Positions 34,351 through 43,210 of a stretch of DNA of 64,000 bases are shown one piece after another (positions within the stretch are counted from its first letter, which is position 1; every line of letters starts with the position of its first letter). Origin of the DNA: Streptomyces sp. NBC_00576 (GTDB lineage: Bacteria > Actinomycetota > Actinomycetes > Streptomycetales > Streptomycetaceae). The DNA lies in contig NZ_CP107780.1 in NCBI RefSeq assembly GCF_036345175.1, forward strand, positions 7,626,001 to 7,690,000, in the 5' to 3' direction. The translations under genes were made by a program, and so were the position numbers. The notes under the pieces were generated by a model. That model saw only the letters and a program-made list of their open reading frames with translations. It was not told the origin of the DNA and searched no databases.

Positions 34351-35277
34351 ATGCCGGGCTGGAACGCGCAGGACATTCCCGATCAGAGCGGCCGGATCGC
34401 CGTCGTCACCGGTGCCAACAGTGGTCTCGGGTACGTCACCGCGCGGGAGTTGGCGCGCAAGGGGGCGCGGGTGGTGCTCGCCTGCCGGAGCGAGGCGCGC
34501 GGGAACGAGGCGGTGGGGCGGCTGCTGGGCGAAGTGCCGGACGCCATCGCCGAGTTCTGGCCGCTGGACCTCGGAGACCTGGGCTCCGTACGGGAGTTCG
34601 CGGAGGAGCTTCCGTACGAGCGGCTCGACCTCCTCGTGAACAACGCGGGCGTGATGGCGTTGCCGTACGGGACGACGGCGGACGGGTTCGAGACGCAGTT
34701 CGGGGTCAACCATCTCGGGCACTTCGCGCTCACCGGGCTGCTGTTCCCGACGCTGCTCGGTACGCCCGGCGCCCGGATCGTGAACCTCTCCAGTGGTGCC
34801 CACGCGCTCGGCAACATCGACATCGACGACCTCAACAGCGAGCGTAATTACCGGCGTTGGACCGCGTACGGGCGTTCCAAGACGGCCAACCTGCTCTTCA
34901 CGCACGAGCTGGCGCGCAGGCTGGCCGCGATCGGCTCCGGTGTCGTGGTCGCCGCGGCTCACCCCGGGTACGCCGCCACCAACCTCCAGACCGCCGCGCC
35001 GAAGATGCAGGGCCACAAGGGCGCCGAGCGGTTCATGGAGATCGGCAACCGGTACTTCGCCCAGTCCGCCGACGCGGGCGCCCTGCCCACGCTGTACGCG
35101 GCCACCGCACCGGACGTACGGCCCGACGCGTTCGTCGGACCGAGGTTCCTGGGCTGGCGGGGCTCGCCCGCCAAGTCGTGGCGGGCTTCCTGGACGCTCA
35201 ACGACCGTGCGGGGGAACGGCTTTGGGCCGCATCCGAGCAGCTGACCGGGGTGACGTTCGAGGGCCTGAAGTCATGA
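34351..35277 (+). CDS. Short-chain dehydrogenase/reductase
   Basis: NAD(P)-dependent oxidoreductase of 308 aa, of the retinol-dehydrogenase/WW-domain-oxidoreductase-like type. The cofactor loop is VTGANSGLGYVTARELA (residues 19-35), with LDLLVNNAGVM for the NNAG motif. The catalytic residues lie in NLSSGAH and the YGRSKTAN (YxxxK) motif. GGAGG precedes ATG 34351 by 10 bp. The substrate is not deducible. A perfect 19-bp hairpin follows its stop. Confidence 0.92.
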   Translation: MPGWNAQDIPDQSGRIAVVTGANSGLGYVTARELARKGARVVLACRSEARGNEAVGRLLGEVPDAIAEFWPLDLGDLGSVREFAEELPYERLDLLVNNAGVMALPYGTTADGFETQFGVNHLGHFALTGLLFPTLLGTPGARIVNLSSGAHALGNIDIDDLNSERNYRRWTAYGRSKTANLLFTHELARRLAAIGSGVVVAAAHPGYAATNLQTAAPKMQGHKGAERFMEIGNRYFAQSADAGALPTLYAATAPDVRPDAFVGPRFLGWRGSPAKSWRASWTLNDRAGERLWAASEQLTGVTFEGLKS

Positions 35278-35294
35278 CGTCATGAAGTCATGAA

Positions 35295-35339
35295 CGTGAG
35301 CGGCGCCCCGGCCGGTGGAGGGCCGGGGCGCCGCTCACG
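35295..35339. terminator. Perfect 19-bp hairpin, bidirectional terminator
   Basis: Arms 35295-35313 (starting CGTGAGCGGCGCC) and 35321-35339 are fully complementary with a 7-nt loop. It lies between the convergent SDR gene and nirD. Just upstream is a 14-bp palindrome TCATGACGTCATGA (35272-35285) spanning the SDR stop codon. Confidence 0.85.
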
Positions 35340-35361
35340 GGCAGCATCAGTCGGGGGTGTG

Positions 35362-35736
35362 TCAGGCGGCGGTGCGCACCTCGTACGCCGTCACAGCCAC
35401 CGTCTCGTCGTCCAGGCAGCGGCCCGACTCCAGGTCGAAGCGCTGCTTCAGGAGCGGTGAGGCGACGTACGGGCGGCCCTGGTGGGTGCCGGTCAGGCCG
35501 CGGGAGAGGACCGCCGCGCCGCCGAACGGGTCGCGGTTGTCGATGGCGTACAGACTGCCCGCGCGGTCGCGGAAGATGGCCGCCTGCCGGCCGTCCGGCA
35601 GCAGGGCCGCCACGCCGCGGCCCGGCAGCAGGAGGCTCAGGTCGCAGACCGTGAACCAGTTGTCGTCGGCGCTGTCGGCGTTGTTGTCGATCCGCAGTTG
35701 GATCTTCAGGTCGGTCGTCTCGGGTGCCAGGGTCAT
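35362..35736 (-). CDS. nirD: Nitrite reductase (NADH) small subunit
   Basis: A 124-aa Rieske-like-fold subunit of assimilatory nitrite reductase. Conserved NirD blocks are WFTVCDLSLLLPGRGVAALL, QAAIFRDRAGSLYAIDNRDPF and LLKQRFDLESGRCLDDE. As usual for NirD, the Rieske Cys/His ligands are missing, so it probably binds no cluster. The ATG at 35736 overlaps the nirB stop (ATGA, 35733-35736). It is the last gene of the operon. Confidence 0.94.
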   Translation of the reverse strand: MTLAPETTDLKIQLRIDNNADSADDNWFTVCDLSLLLPGRGVAALLPDGRQAAIFRDRAGSLYAIDNRDPFGGAAVLSRGLTGTHQGRPYVASPLLKQRFDLESGRCLDDETVAVTAYEVRTAA

Positions 35737-38351
35737 CGCTGGGCGCTTCCTTCCAGGACGTCATCGGCGGGGCGCAGGCCGATGGACAGCAGCGGCAGGT
35801 CGGGCTTGATCTGGTCCCGCTCGGGGACGAAGCCGACGACCGGGTCGGGGGTGTCCGGCGCGTTCACGAAGGACACGAACCGGGCGAGCTTCTCGGGGTC
35901 GTTGATGGTGTCGGACCACTCGTCGCGGTAGTGGGCGACGTGGTCGGTCATCAGCGACTCCAGCTCCTCGCAGATGCCGAGGGAGTCCTCCACGACCACG
36001 TCCCGTACGTGGTCCAGGCCGCCGGGGATCCGCTCCAGCCAGGTCGACGTGCGCTCCAGCCGGTCCGCCGTACGGATGTAGAACATCAGGAACCGGTCGA
36101 TCAGCTTGATCAGTTCGGCGTCGTTCAGGTCCTGGGCCAGCAGGTCCGCGTGGCGCGGGGTGGCGCCGCCGTTGCCGCCGACGTACAGGTTCCAGCCGCC
36201 CGAGGTGGCGATGATGCCGAAGTCCTTGGACTGGGCCTCGGCGCACTCACGGGCGCAGCCCGACACCGCCGACTTCAGCTTGTGCGGCGACCTGAGGCCC
36301 CGGTAGCGCAGCTCCAGGTCGATCGCCATCCGGACGGAGTCCTGGACGCCGTAGCGGCACCAGGTCTGGCCGACGCAGGACTTCACCGTACGCAGCGACT
36401 TGCCGTAGGCGTGACCGGACTCGAAGCCCGCGTCGACCAAGCGGGTCCAGATCAGCGGGAGTTGTTCCACCCGCGCGCCGAACATGTCGATCCGCTGACC
36501 GCCGGTGATCTTCGTGTAGAGGCCGAAGTCGCGGGCGATCTCGCCGATGACGATCAGGCCCTCCGGGGTGATCTCACCGCCGGGGATGCGCGGGACGACG
36601 GAGTACGAGCCGTTCTTCTGCAGGTTGGCGAGGAAGTGGTCGTTGGTCTCCTGCAGCGCCGCCTGCTCGCCGTCGAGGACATAGCCGCTCGCGCCGATGG
36701 TCGGGGCGAGGGAGGCGATGATCGAGGCGACCGCCGGCTTGCAGATGTCGCAGCCGTCACCGCCCTTGGCGTTGTCGCGGCCGTAGCGGTCGAGAAGGTC
36801 CTGGTAGGTGTTGATGCGCAGGGCGAGGACGATCTCGTACAGCTCCTCGCGGGTCTGCGAGAAGCAGCCGCACAGGCCCTTGTCGACGACGACACCGCTC
36901 GCCTCCAGCTCGGCGGTGACGAGCTGGCCGAGGACCTTGACGCAACTGCCGCACGTCGTACCGGCCTTGGTGCACTTCTTGACCTCGGGCACGGTGGTGC
37001 AGTTGTGCTCGGTGACCGCGCCGCGGATCGTGCCCTTGGTGACGTTGTTGCAGGAGCAGATGATCGCGGCGTCCGGCAGTGCGGTCGGGCCGAGCTGGAC
37101 CGGGCCGCCGGCGCCGGCCGGGAGCACCAGCGACTCGGGGGAGACCGGCGGGACCGTGCCGGTGAACGCGCGCAGCGTGCCGTAGGCCTCCGCGTCGCCG
37201 ACGAGGATGCCGCCGAGCAGCTTGCCGTCGCGGCCGATGACGAGCTTCTTGTACAGACCCGAGCGGGAGTCGGAGTAGACGACGTCCAGGCAGTCCTCGG
37301 TCGCGCCGTGCGCGTCGCCGAAGGACGCCACGTCGACGCCGAGCAGCTTCAGCTTGGTGGAGAGGTCGGCGCCGGTGAACGTCAGCTCCTCGGCCTCCTC
37401 GTCCGCGGCGATGGCGGCGGCGGCGGTCTCCGCCTGCTCGTAACCGGGGGCGACCAGGCCGTACACCCGGCCGTCGGAGGCGAGCGCGCACTCGCCGATC
37501 GCGAAGACATGCGGGTCGTTGACCGTACGGCACTGCTCGTCGACCGCGATGCCGCCGCGCTCGCCGACCGTCAGGCCCGACTCGCGGGCCAGCTGGTCGC
37601 GGGGGCGGACACCGGCGCTGAACACCACCAGGTCGGTGGCGAGTTCGGAACCGTCGGACAGCTTCATACCGGTGACCGCGCCGTCCTCGTCGACGACGAT
37701 CTCCTGGGTGCCGACGCCCGTGTGGACGGACAGGCCCATGTCCTCGATGGTGCGCAGCAGTGCCGCGCCGCCGCCGTCGTCGACCTGTACCGGCATCAGG
37801 CGCGGCGCGAACTCGACGATGTGGGAGGTGAGTCCGAGGCCCTTCAGGGCGCCGGCCGCCTCAAGTCCGAGCAGACCACCGCCGACCACGGCACCCGTCG
37901 TACGGGTGCTCGCGTACTCCTCGATGGCGAGGAGGTCCTCGATGGTGCGGTAGACGAAGCAGCCCTTGGCGTCCTTGTTGGGGACCGGCGGTACGAAGGG
38001 GTAGGAGCCGGTGGCGAGGACGAGGACGTCGTAGTCGACGACCAGGCCCGAGCGGGAGGTCACCCGCTTCGCCTCGCGGTCGATGGTCTCCGCAGGGTCG
38101 CCGATGTGGAGCTCGATGCCCTCCTTCTCGATGAACGCCATGTCGGTCATCGAGAGGTCCTCGGGCGTCTTGCCCGAGAAGTACGAGGTCAGAGCAACTC
38201 GGTCGTATGCCGGACGCGGCTCCTCGCACAGTACGACCACGCGGTGCGCGGCGGTCAGGCCGCGCTCGGCGAGCGCTTCGAGGAAGCGCTGGCCGACCAT
38301 GCCGTGGCCGACGAGGACGATCGTGGGGGTGGCCCCATCAGTGGCGGTCAT
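35733..38351 (-). CDS. nirB: Nitrite reductase (NADH) large subunit
   Basis: Cytoplasmic enzyme of 872 aa that reduces nitrite to ammonium. The N-terminus is an FAD/NAD module (VLVGHGMVGQRFLEAL; VVGGGLLGLEAAGAL). The BFD-like [2Fe-2S] domain has ICSCNNVTKGTI and CTKAGTTCGSC (residues about 425-475). The C-terminal nitrite/sulfite reductase domains carry the siroheme-[4Fe-4S] ligands in CVGQTWCRYG and SGCARECAEAQ. It starts at ATG 38351, sharing a base with the TAA stop of the upstream oxidoreductase (TAATG). Siroheme may come from the chelatase at 60847. Confidence 0.97.
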   Translation of the reverse strand: MTATDGATPTIVLVGHGMVGQRFLEALAERGLTAAHRVVVLCEEPRPAYDRVALTSYFSGKTPEDLSMTDMAFIEKEGIELHIGDPAETIDREAKRVTSRSGLVVDYDVLVLATGSYPFVPPVPNKDAKGCFVYRTIEDLLAIEEYASTRTTGAVVGGGLLGLEAAGALKGLGLTSHIVEFAPRLMPVQVDDGGGAALLRTIEDMGLSVHTGVGTQEIVVDEDGAVTGMKLSDGSELATDLVVFSAGVRPRDQLARESGLTVGERGGIAVDEQCRTVNDPHVFAIGECALASDGRVYGLVAPGYEQAETAAAAIAADEEAEELTFTGADLSTKLKLLGVDVASFGDAHGATEDCLDVVYSDSRSGLYKKLVIGRDGKLLGGILVGDAEAYGTLRAFTGTVPPVSPESLVLPAGAGGPVQLGPTALPDAAIICSCNNVTKGTIRGAVTEHNCTTVPEVKKCTKAGTTCGSCVKVLGQLVTAELEASGVVVDKGLCGCFSQTREELYEIVLALRINTYQDLLDRYGRDNAKGGDGCDICKPAVASIIASLAPTIGASGYVLDGEQAALQETNDHFLANLQKNGSYSVVPRIPGGEITPEGLIVIGEIARDFGLYTKITGGQRIDMFGARVEQLPLIWTRLVDAGFESGHAYGKSLRTVKSCVGQTWCRYGVQDSVRMAIDLELRYRGLRSPHKLKSAVSGCARECAEAQSKDFGIIATSGGWNLYVGGNGGATPRHADLLAQDLNDAELIKLIDRFLMFYIRTADRLERTSTWLERIPGGLDHVRDVVVEDSLGICEELESLMTDHVAHYRDEWSDTINDPEKLARFVSFVNAPDTPDPVVGFVPERDQIKPDLPLLSIGLRPADDVLEGSAQR

Positions 38352-39625
38352 TAGGAGCCTCCATCGTTGGTGAGCAGGTGGAGCAAGGGGCCGCCGTCGG
38401 TGGGGAGCGGCTCTGCTCCCTCCCAGGCGCGCGCGAGGGCGCCGACGGTGCCGAGCTCGCCGACGAGCACCCCGCCGACCAGCCGGTCGTCGCGGACGAC
38501 GACCCTGCGGTAGGTGCCCCGGGTGGCGTCGGCGAGCTGGATGACGTCGTCGCCGGGGCGGGGGGTGGGCTCGCCGAAGGCGGCGAGATCGAACGGGTTG
38601 CCGGTGTCGGCGGTGAAGTCCGTGAGGGTGAGACGGGTGAGGGAACGGGTGCCGGTGTAACGGGCGGCGGAATCACCCGACGCACCCGACGCACCCGCCT
38701 CGCCCGACTCGCTTGCGATCAACTCGGCCAGGACTTCGGCCTGTTCGAGGGCCGGGGTGGCCAGACCGTAGATCATTCCCTGGTGCTGGGCGCAGTCCCC
38801 GAGGGCCCGGATGTGCGGGTCGGAGGTGCGCAGTTCGTCGTCGACGAGGATGCCCTTGTGCACGGCGAGCCCCGCGTCGCGCGCGAGTCCGACACGGGGG
38901 TGGACACCGCAGGCCAGTACGACGAGGTCGGCGTCGAGGGTGTAGTGGTCGGCCATCTCGACCGAGCGGACCCTGCCGCCCACGCAGCGCACGTTCCGTA
39001 CCCGGCTTTCGGTGTGCACCTCGACGCCCAGCTCCTTGAGGTGCCGCAGCACCAAGTCCGAGGCGCCGGGGTCGAGCTGACGTTCCATCAGCCGCTCACC
39101 CTGCTGGGCGAGAACGACCTGCGCGCCGCGTACGGCGAGTGCGCGGGCGGCGGAGACACCGAGGAGCCCGCCGCCGATGACGACGGCCCGCGACCCTGGG
39201 CGCACCGCCTTGGAAAGGCCGAGGCAGTCGTCCATGGTGCGGAACGCGTGGACGCCTTCCGGGAGTTCGTGGTCCGGGGTGAACAGCCCGCGCAGGGGCG
39301 GGAGTACGGGGTTGGAGCCCGTCGCCAGCACCAGCGTTTCGTATGTGATCGACGACCCGTCGGAGCAGTGCACGGTCCGGTCGGCGCGGTCGATGTGCTC
39401 GACCCGGGCGCGGACCAGCCGGTCCGGCGTCGGCAGGGCGATCACCTCGGGGGCGTACCGCCCGGCGAGGACCTCGGCGAGCAGCACCCTGTTGTACGGG
39501 CGGTGCTCCTCCTCGCCGACGAGCACGACGTCCGAGGCGGACAGGCCGAGCTCACCGAGCCGCCGGGCGAGCCGTACGCCCGCGAGCCCGGCGCCGATCA
39601 CCACCACACGCGCATTCGAGGTCAT
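38351..39625 (-). CDS. NirB-like FAD-dependent NAD(P)H oxidoreductase, first gene of the nir operon
   Basis: A 424-aa flavoprotein resembling the N-terminal half of NirB, without siroheme or Fe-S domains. FAD-binding is shown by VVVIGAGLAGVRLARRL, the NAD-binding Rossmann loop by VVIGGGLLGVSAARAL, and DLVVLACGVHPRVGLARDAG precedes a GDC FAD-ribityl motif (ALGDCAQHQG). It probably delivers electrons to nitrate or nitrite reductase (inference: NasA at 57576 has no reductase partner nearby). ATG 39625 lies 23 bp from a GlnR-like array. Tandem repeats fill the rest of the upstream region. Confidence 0.9.
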   Translation of the reverse strand: MTSNARVVVIGAGLAGVRLARRLGELGLSASDVVLVGEEEHRPYNRVLLAEVLAGRYAPEVIALPTPDRLVRARVEHIDRADRTVHCSDGSSITYETLVLATGSNPVLPPLRGLFTPDHELPEGVHAFRTMDDCLGLSKAVRPGSRAVVIGGGLLGVSAARALAVRGAQVVLAQQGERLMERQLDPGASDLVLRHLKELGVEVHTESRVRNVRCVGGRVRSVEMADHYTLDADLVVLACGVHPRVGLARDAGLAVHKGILVDDELRTSDPHIRALGDCAQHQGMIYGLATPALEQAEVLAELIASESGEAGASGASGDSAARYTGTRSLTRLTLTDFTADTGNPFDLAAFGEPTPRPGDDVIQLADATRGTYRRVVVRDDRLVGGVLVGELGTVGALARAWEGAEPLPTDGGPLLHLLTNDGGS

Positions 39626-39648
39626 GTACTGCAGCGTGCGTTGCCGGT

Positions 39649-39686
39649 GTTACCCGGCAGCATCACGTCTGTTTCCCGGGGGGCAC
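39649..39686 (-). promoter_or_regulatory. GlnR-like operator of the nir operon
   Basis: Read on the plus strand: GTTAC-n6-GCATC-n6-GTTTC-n6-GGCAC. On the transcribed strand the outer pair is GTGCC-n6-GAAAC, a 9/10 match to the gTnAc-n6-GaAAc GlnR half-box, and the inner end is GTAAC. GlnR is known to activate nirB in S. coelicolor. The same architecture occurs ahead of nasA at the same distance. Confidence 0.6.
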
Positions 39687-39743
39687 GCTTCCCTCAGCGG
39701 GGGCGGGGGATGGGTGTGAGGGTTCGGTGGGCGTGCGGAAGGG

Positions 39744-39884
39744 GGCTGTGAGGTGCACGAACGATACGGCCGAGAGGTGGCTGTGAGGTGCGTGAACGCC
39801 ACGGCGGAGGGGCGCGTGAACGATACGGCCGTTAGGTGCGTGAACACTATGGCCGAGAGGGGCTCCACCGCTACGGCCGAAAGG
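39744..39884 (+). repeat. Degenerate tandem repeats in the nir/TauE intergenic region
   Basis: Two 35-bp units (39744-39778 and 39779-39813) are followed by three shorter ones. The core is GTGCGTGAACGATACGGCC with a GAGAGG tail. They fill most of the 305-bp gap that also holds the GlnR-like array. No gene is supported here. Confidence 0.75.
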
Positions 39885-39930
39885 TATCCCGTCTCTTTTG
39901 CCGGCGGATGCGCGACCTAAGCTCGCGATC

Positions 39931-40716
39931 ATGCCTGACATATCGCTGCCCATGATCGCCGCCCTCTGTCTCGCCGCCCTCGCGGCCGGCTGGATCGACG
40001 CCGTCGTGGGCGGCGGGGGCCTCCTCATGATGCCCGTACTGCTGCTCGGGCTCCCGGACACGTCGTCGGCGGCGCAGTACGCGCTCGGCACCAACAAGGC
40101 CATGGCGATCGTCGGCACCACGGGCGCGGCGGTGACGTATGCACGCAAGGCTCCGGTGGACGTACGCCTGGCGGTACGCATCGGGCTGGCGGCGGTCGCC
40201 GGGTCGACGGCCGGGGCGTTCGTCGCGGCCGGCATGAGCACGGACACCCTGAAGCCGGTCATCATGGTCGTCCTGCTCGGCGTCGGCGCCTTCGTGATCT
40301 TCAGGCCTGCCTTCGGTACGGCCCCTGCGACCACCCCGGTCTCCGCGCGCCGCGTCCTCGCCGCGATCGGACTCGCGGGCCTGGGCATCGGCTTCTACGA
40401 CGGCCTCATCGGCCCCGGCACGGGCACGTTCCTCGTCCTCGCGCTCACCGCGCTGCTCCACCTCGACCTCGTGACCGCTTCCGCCACCGCCAAGATCGTC
40501 AACTGCTGCACCAACGCGGGCGCCCTCGCGATCTTCGCCTGGCAGGGCACGGTGTACTGGCAGCTGGGCGCGCTGCTGGCCGCGTTCAACCTGGTCGGCG
40601 GGACGGTGGGGGCGCATACGGCGCTGAAGAAGGGGAGCGGGTTCGTACGGGGGGTGCTGCTGGTGGTCGTGTTCACGCTGGTGGCGAATCTGGCGTACCA
40701 GCAGTGGGTGGCGTAG
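39931..40716 (+). CDS. TauE/SafE (TSUP) family permease
   Basis: Membrane protein of 261 aa with about eight hydrophobic segments. TSUP hallmarks are AAGWIDAVVGGGGLLMMPVL near the N-terminus and its half-repeat GIGFYDGLIGPGTGTFLVLA in the middle. These proteins move sulfur-containing or organic anions such as sulfite or sulfoacetate. ATG 39931 is used; no strong Shine-Dalgarno is present. It is divergent from the nir operon, but whether they share control is unknown. Confidence 0.92.
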   Translation: MPDISLPMIAALCLAALAAGWIDAVVGGGGLLMMPVLLLGLPDTSSAAQYALGTNKAMAIVGTTGAAVTYARKAPVDVRLAVRIGLAAVAGSTAGAFVAAGMSTDTLKPVIMVVLLGVGAFVIFRPAFGTAPATTPVSARRVLAAIGLAGLGIGFYDGLIGPGTGTFLVLALTALLHLDLVTASATAKIVNCCTNAGALAIFAWQGTVYWQLGALLAAFNLVGGTVGAHTALKKGSGFVRGVLLVVVFTLVANLAYQQWVA

Positions 40717-40762
40717 CGGCGGGGCGGCACAGCGACGCTCGGGGGATGTCAGCTGCTGCCGG

Positions 40763-41398
40763 TCAGGTGCTGCCGGTCAGGTGGGCGAAGACGACGACGT
40801 TGCCCTCGTACCCCGTCCGGGGTGAGTAACGGCCGCCGCATGTGATGACGCGCAGCTCGGGCCGGGACGCGGCGCCGTATACCTTCTCGTCCGGGAAGCG
40901 GTCCGTGTCGTACACCTCGACGGCGTCGACCGTGAAGAGAGCGGTGCTTCCGTCACTCCGCTCGACCTCGATCGCGCCGCCCTTCTTCAGGGCGCCGAGG
41001 CGGAAGAAGACGGAGGGCCCGTCGGCGTTGTCGACATGCCCGGCGACGATCGCGGTGCCCGTCTCGCCGGGGGCCGTGCCGGCCTCGTACCAGCCGGCGA
41101 GGTCCTCGCGCTCGGCGGGCGGTACGTCCAGGCTGCCGGTGGGGGTGAGGCCGAGACCCATCAGCGGGGCGTTCACGCCGATGGCGGGGATGCGGATACG
41201 GAGGGGCGGGGAGGGCGGGAGCGCGGGGGCGACGGGCTTCGGTACGGCGGATCCCGAGTCGGGTGAACCCGTACGGGCCTGGGCGGCGGACGGCTGCGGT
41301 GGGGCGTGGGTCTCGCCGCCGCTGCGTACCAGCCAGGCGCCGGAGCAGACGGCGACGACGGTGAAGACGGCTATGACGAGGTTGGTGAATCTGCGCAC
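40763..41398 (-). CDS. Class F sortase
   Basis: Membrane-anchored transpeptidase of 211 aa. An N-terminal helix (FTNLVIAVFTVVAVCSGAWL) is followed by a Pro/Ala-rich linker and the sortase beta-barrel. The catalytic residues are the His in VAGHVDN, the Cys in LRVITCGG and the Arg in SPRTGYEGN. GTG 41398 has AGGAGG 5 bp upstream. The next gene upstream (41575) encodes a secreted protein with a C-terminal hydrophobic anchor, a likely functional partner. Confidence 0.93.
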   Translation of the reverse strand: MRRFTNLVIAVFTVVAVCSGAWLVRSGGETHAPPQPSAAQARTGSPDSGSAVPKPVAPALPPSPPLRIRIPAIGVNAPLMGLGLTPTGSLDVPPAEREDLAGWYEAGTAPGETGTAIVAGHVDNADGPSVFFRLGALKKGGAIEVERSDGSTALFTVDAVEVYDTDRFPDEKVYGAASRPELRVITCGGRYSPRTGYEGNVVVFAHLTGST

Positions 41399-41574
41399 GC
41401 GAGCCTCCTGGATGCCCCTGTTTCCGCCCCTGCTTCCACCCTGGTGTTCGCCCCGGATTTCACCCTGACATCTGCTCTGGTGTTTCACCCTGGCCCCCCT
41501 CCGGGCCGCGAGGGGCATCGGGCCCGGAGGGAGGGGGACATGCGGTACCGGCGACGGACTGCGGAGGGTGTCCG

Positions 41575-42141
41575 TCAGATCCTGTCGCCTCTCGCCCGGC
41601 GATGCAGGAGCCAGGTACCGCCCGCGGCGGCGACGGCGAGAGCCGCCACGCCGGCCGCGGTCTGCACGGGGTCGGGACCGAGCGCGCCACCGACCCCCGT
41701 CTTCACACTCCCCCTGGGGCGCACGGGCGGCCGGGTCGAGGTGAGCGTGACGACAAGATCACCGCTGACCTGTGGCCCGCTCACCTCTCCATCGCACCGG
41801 GCGACGATCTCGTACGTCCCCGGTTGCGCGCCCGGCGGCACCCGGAACTGCCCGACGGCGACCTCCTCGTGCGTACCGGGCGCGAGGACGAAGGCCCCGG
41901 CACCCACCGCACTGGCATCACCGGCGGCGGTACCGCCCGCTCCGCAGGCCGTCGTGTTGACGGTGACCTGGGTACCGGGGGTGACGGTCGCGGGGTAGAC
42001 CTCCAGCGCACCGTTACCACTGCTCCCGGTGCCGGCGAAAGCGGGCGCGGCGGGCGCGGCGAAGGCCACGGTCACGGCCGATCCCGCGACGGTGACGGCG
42101 AGCGCGGTACCGGTCAGCAGGCGGGCGGCGGTGCGTCGCAT
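41575..42141 (-). CDS. Secreted, C-terminally anchored protein, probable surface partner of the sortase
   Basis: A 188-aa protein. The signal peptide (RRTAARLLTGTALAVTVAG) is followed by an Ig-like beta domain with two Cys (TACGAGG and VARCDGE) that could form a disulfide. The C-terminus has GSVKTGVGG, a hydrophobic helix (AAGVAALAVAAAGGTWLL) and a basic tail, which is the layout of cell-wall sorting signals, though no canonical LPxTG is visible. GGAGGAG precedes ATG 42141. It is adjacent to and on the same strand as the class F sortase. Confidence 0.75.
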   Translation of the reverse strand: MRRTAARLLTGTALAVTVAGSAVTVAFAAPAAPAFAGTGSSGNGALEVYPATVTPGTQVTVNTTACGAGGTAAGDASAVGAGAFVLAPGTHEEVAVGQFRVPPGAQPGTYEIVARCDGEVSGPQVSGDLVVTLTSTRPPVRPRGSVKTGVGGALGPDPVQTAAGVAALAVAAAGGTWLLHRRARGDRI

Positions 42142-42396
42142 CGGGCTTGCTCCTCCGAGATCCGAGAGCTTGCGAACGGGGTGGTCTGCTACCGAGGTAA
42201 GTGGCAGGGGCCCGGACGCGCTCCCTGAGGGGCCGTCAGAAATACGGTGAACGGGTGGCCCGGGACGACGGGGAGCGTTCCGCGCATCGGCATTTCGGCA
42301 GGTCATCGCCGTACGGCTGGAGTGTCGCGGAAGAGATCCGGATGGGCTGGGGCCGGGGGTGTGAACGGGTGACCGAGGCGGAGGCGAATGAAGGGC

Positions 42397-42419
42397 TTGA
42401 CCTCAAGAATGCTTGAGGT
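42397..42419 (+). promoter_or_regulatory. SoxR box within the flavin reductase promoter
   Basis: ACCTCAAG (42400-42407) and CTTGAGGT (42412-42419) form a perfect dyad with a 4-bp spacer (AATG). It matches the CCTCAAG-n4-CTTGAGG SoxR consensus and overlaps a TTGACC -35 element (42397-42402). The start codon is 15 bp further on, so the mRNA is probably almost leaderless. A SoxR-controlled flavin reductase is known in S. coelicolor. Confidence 0.88.
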
Positions 42420-42434
42420 AAGAGGCTGTGCCGC

Positions 42435-43091
42435 ATGCAGACACACACTGAAGCCAGTGAACCCACCGAATCCGTCGAGTCCGTCGAACCCACCGAATCC
42501 GTCGAACCCGTCGAGTCCGTCGAACCCGTACGTGTGACCGTCGTCGTCGGCAGCAACCGTGCGGGCCGTTTCGGCCCAGTGGTCGCCGACTGGCTCCTGG
42601 ACCGGATCGGGACCCGAGACGACCTCGTGGCGGAGGTCGTGGACGTCGCGGACACCGCGCTCCCGACGACGTTCGCGACCGACGCGGGCGCGAAGTCCGA
42701 GCTGGCGGCGATCAAGCCGAAACTGTCGTCCGCCGACGCGTTCATCGTCCTGACCCCCGAGTACAACCACTCCTACCCGGCCGGCCTCAAGAACCTCATC
42801 GACTGGCACTACACGGAGTGGCAGGCCAAACCGGTCGCCTTCGTCTCGTACGGCGGCGTCTCCGGAGGCCTCCGCGCGGTCGAACACCTCCGCCAGGTCT
42901 TCGCGGAACTCCACGCGACGACGGTCCGGGACACGGTGTCGTTCCACAACGCGGGGGCGTCGTTCGACGAGGAGGGCCGACTGAGGGATCCGTCGGGACC
43001 GGACGCGGCGGCGAAGACGATGCTGGGTCAAGTGGTGTGGTGGGGACGGACGTTGAGGGAGGGGCGGGCGGTTCGGGCGTACGGGGCGTAG
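42435..43091 (+). CDS. NADPH-dependent FMN reductase (SoxR-regulated type)
   Basis: Flavodoxin-fold reductase of 218 aa. Residues 1-35 are repeats of Glu-Ser-Val-Glu-Pro. The core begins VRVTVVVGSNRAGRFGPVVA (FMN phosphate loop) and contains LTPEYNHSYPAGLKNLIDW and VSYGGVSGGLRAVE, both classic for the family. It probably reduces flavins or redox-active quinones and antibiotics with NADPH. The perfect SoxR box at 42400-42419 predicts induction by redox-cycling metabolites. ATG 42435 lacks a Shine-Dalgarno, consistent with a near-leaderless transcript; a GTG in VRVTV is an alternative start. Confidence 0.92.
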   Translation: MQTHTEASEPTESVESVEPTESVEPVESVEPVRVTVVVGSNRAGRFGPVVADWLLDRIGTRDDLVAEVVDVADTALPTTFATDAGAKSELAAIKPKLSSADAFIVLTPEYNHSYPAGLKNLIDWHYTEWQAKPVAFVSYGGVSGGLRAVEHLRQVFAELHATTVRDTVSFHNAGASFDEEGRLRDPSGPDAAAKTMLGQVVWWGRTLREGRAVRAYGA

Positions 43092-43145
43092 TGGCGCTCT
43101 GAGGAAGCCTCAGGGTTCACCGCGCCACTGTGTGAACAGCACGCA

Positions 43146-43177
43146 TCGGCGGGCCCCGGAACTCAGGGGCCCGCCGA
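43146..43177. terminator. 12-bp hairpin terminator
   Basis: TCGGCGGGCCCC (43146-43157) pairs with GGGGCCCGCCGA (43166-43177) around an 8-nt loop, about 55 bp after the flavin reductase stop. Confidence 0.8.
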
Positions 43178-43210
43178 GCTGTCATCCGGTCATGCTGGCA
43201 CGCACCCATA

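Noticed and set aside
39663..40388. Minus-strand frame opposite the TauE gene with repeated FTHLTA units
   Set aside because: The protein repeats come from the DNA repeats at 39744-39884; there is no start signal and it is antisense to a clear membrane protein gene.
41399..41574. PHO-box-like TTCACCCTG repeats upstream of the sortase
   Set aside because: The spacing is irregular (12 bp rather than 11) and the cores diverge from GTTCACC.
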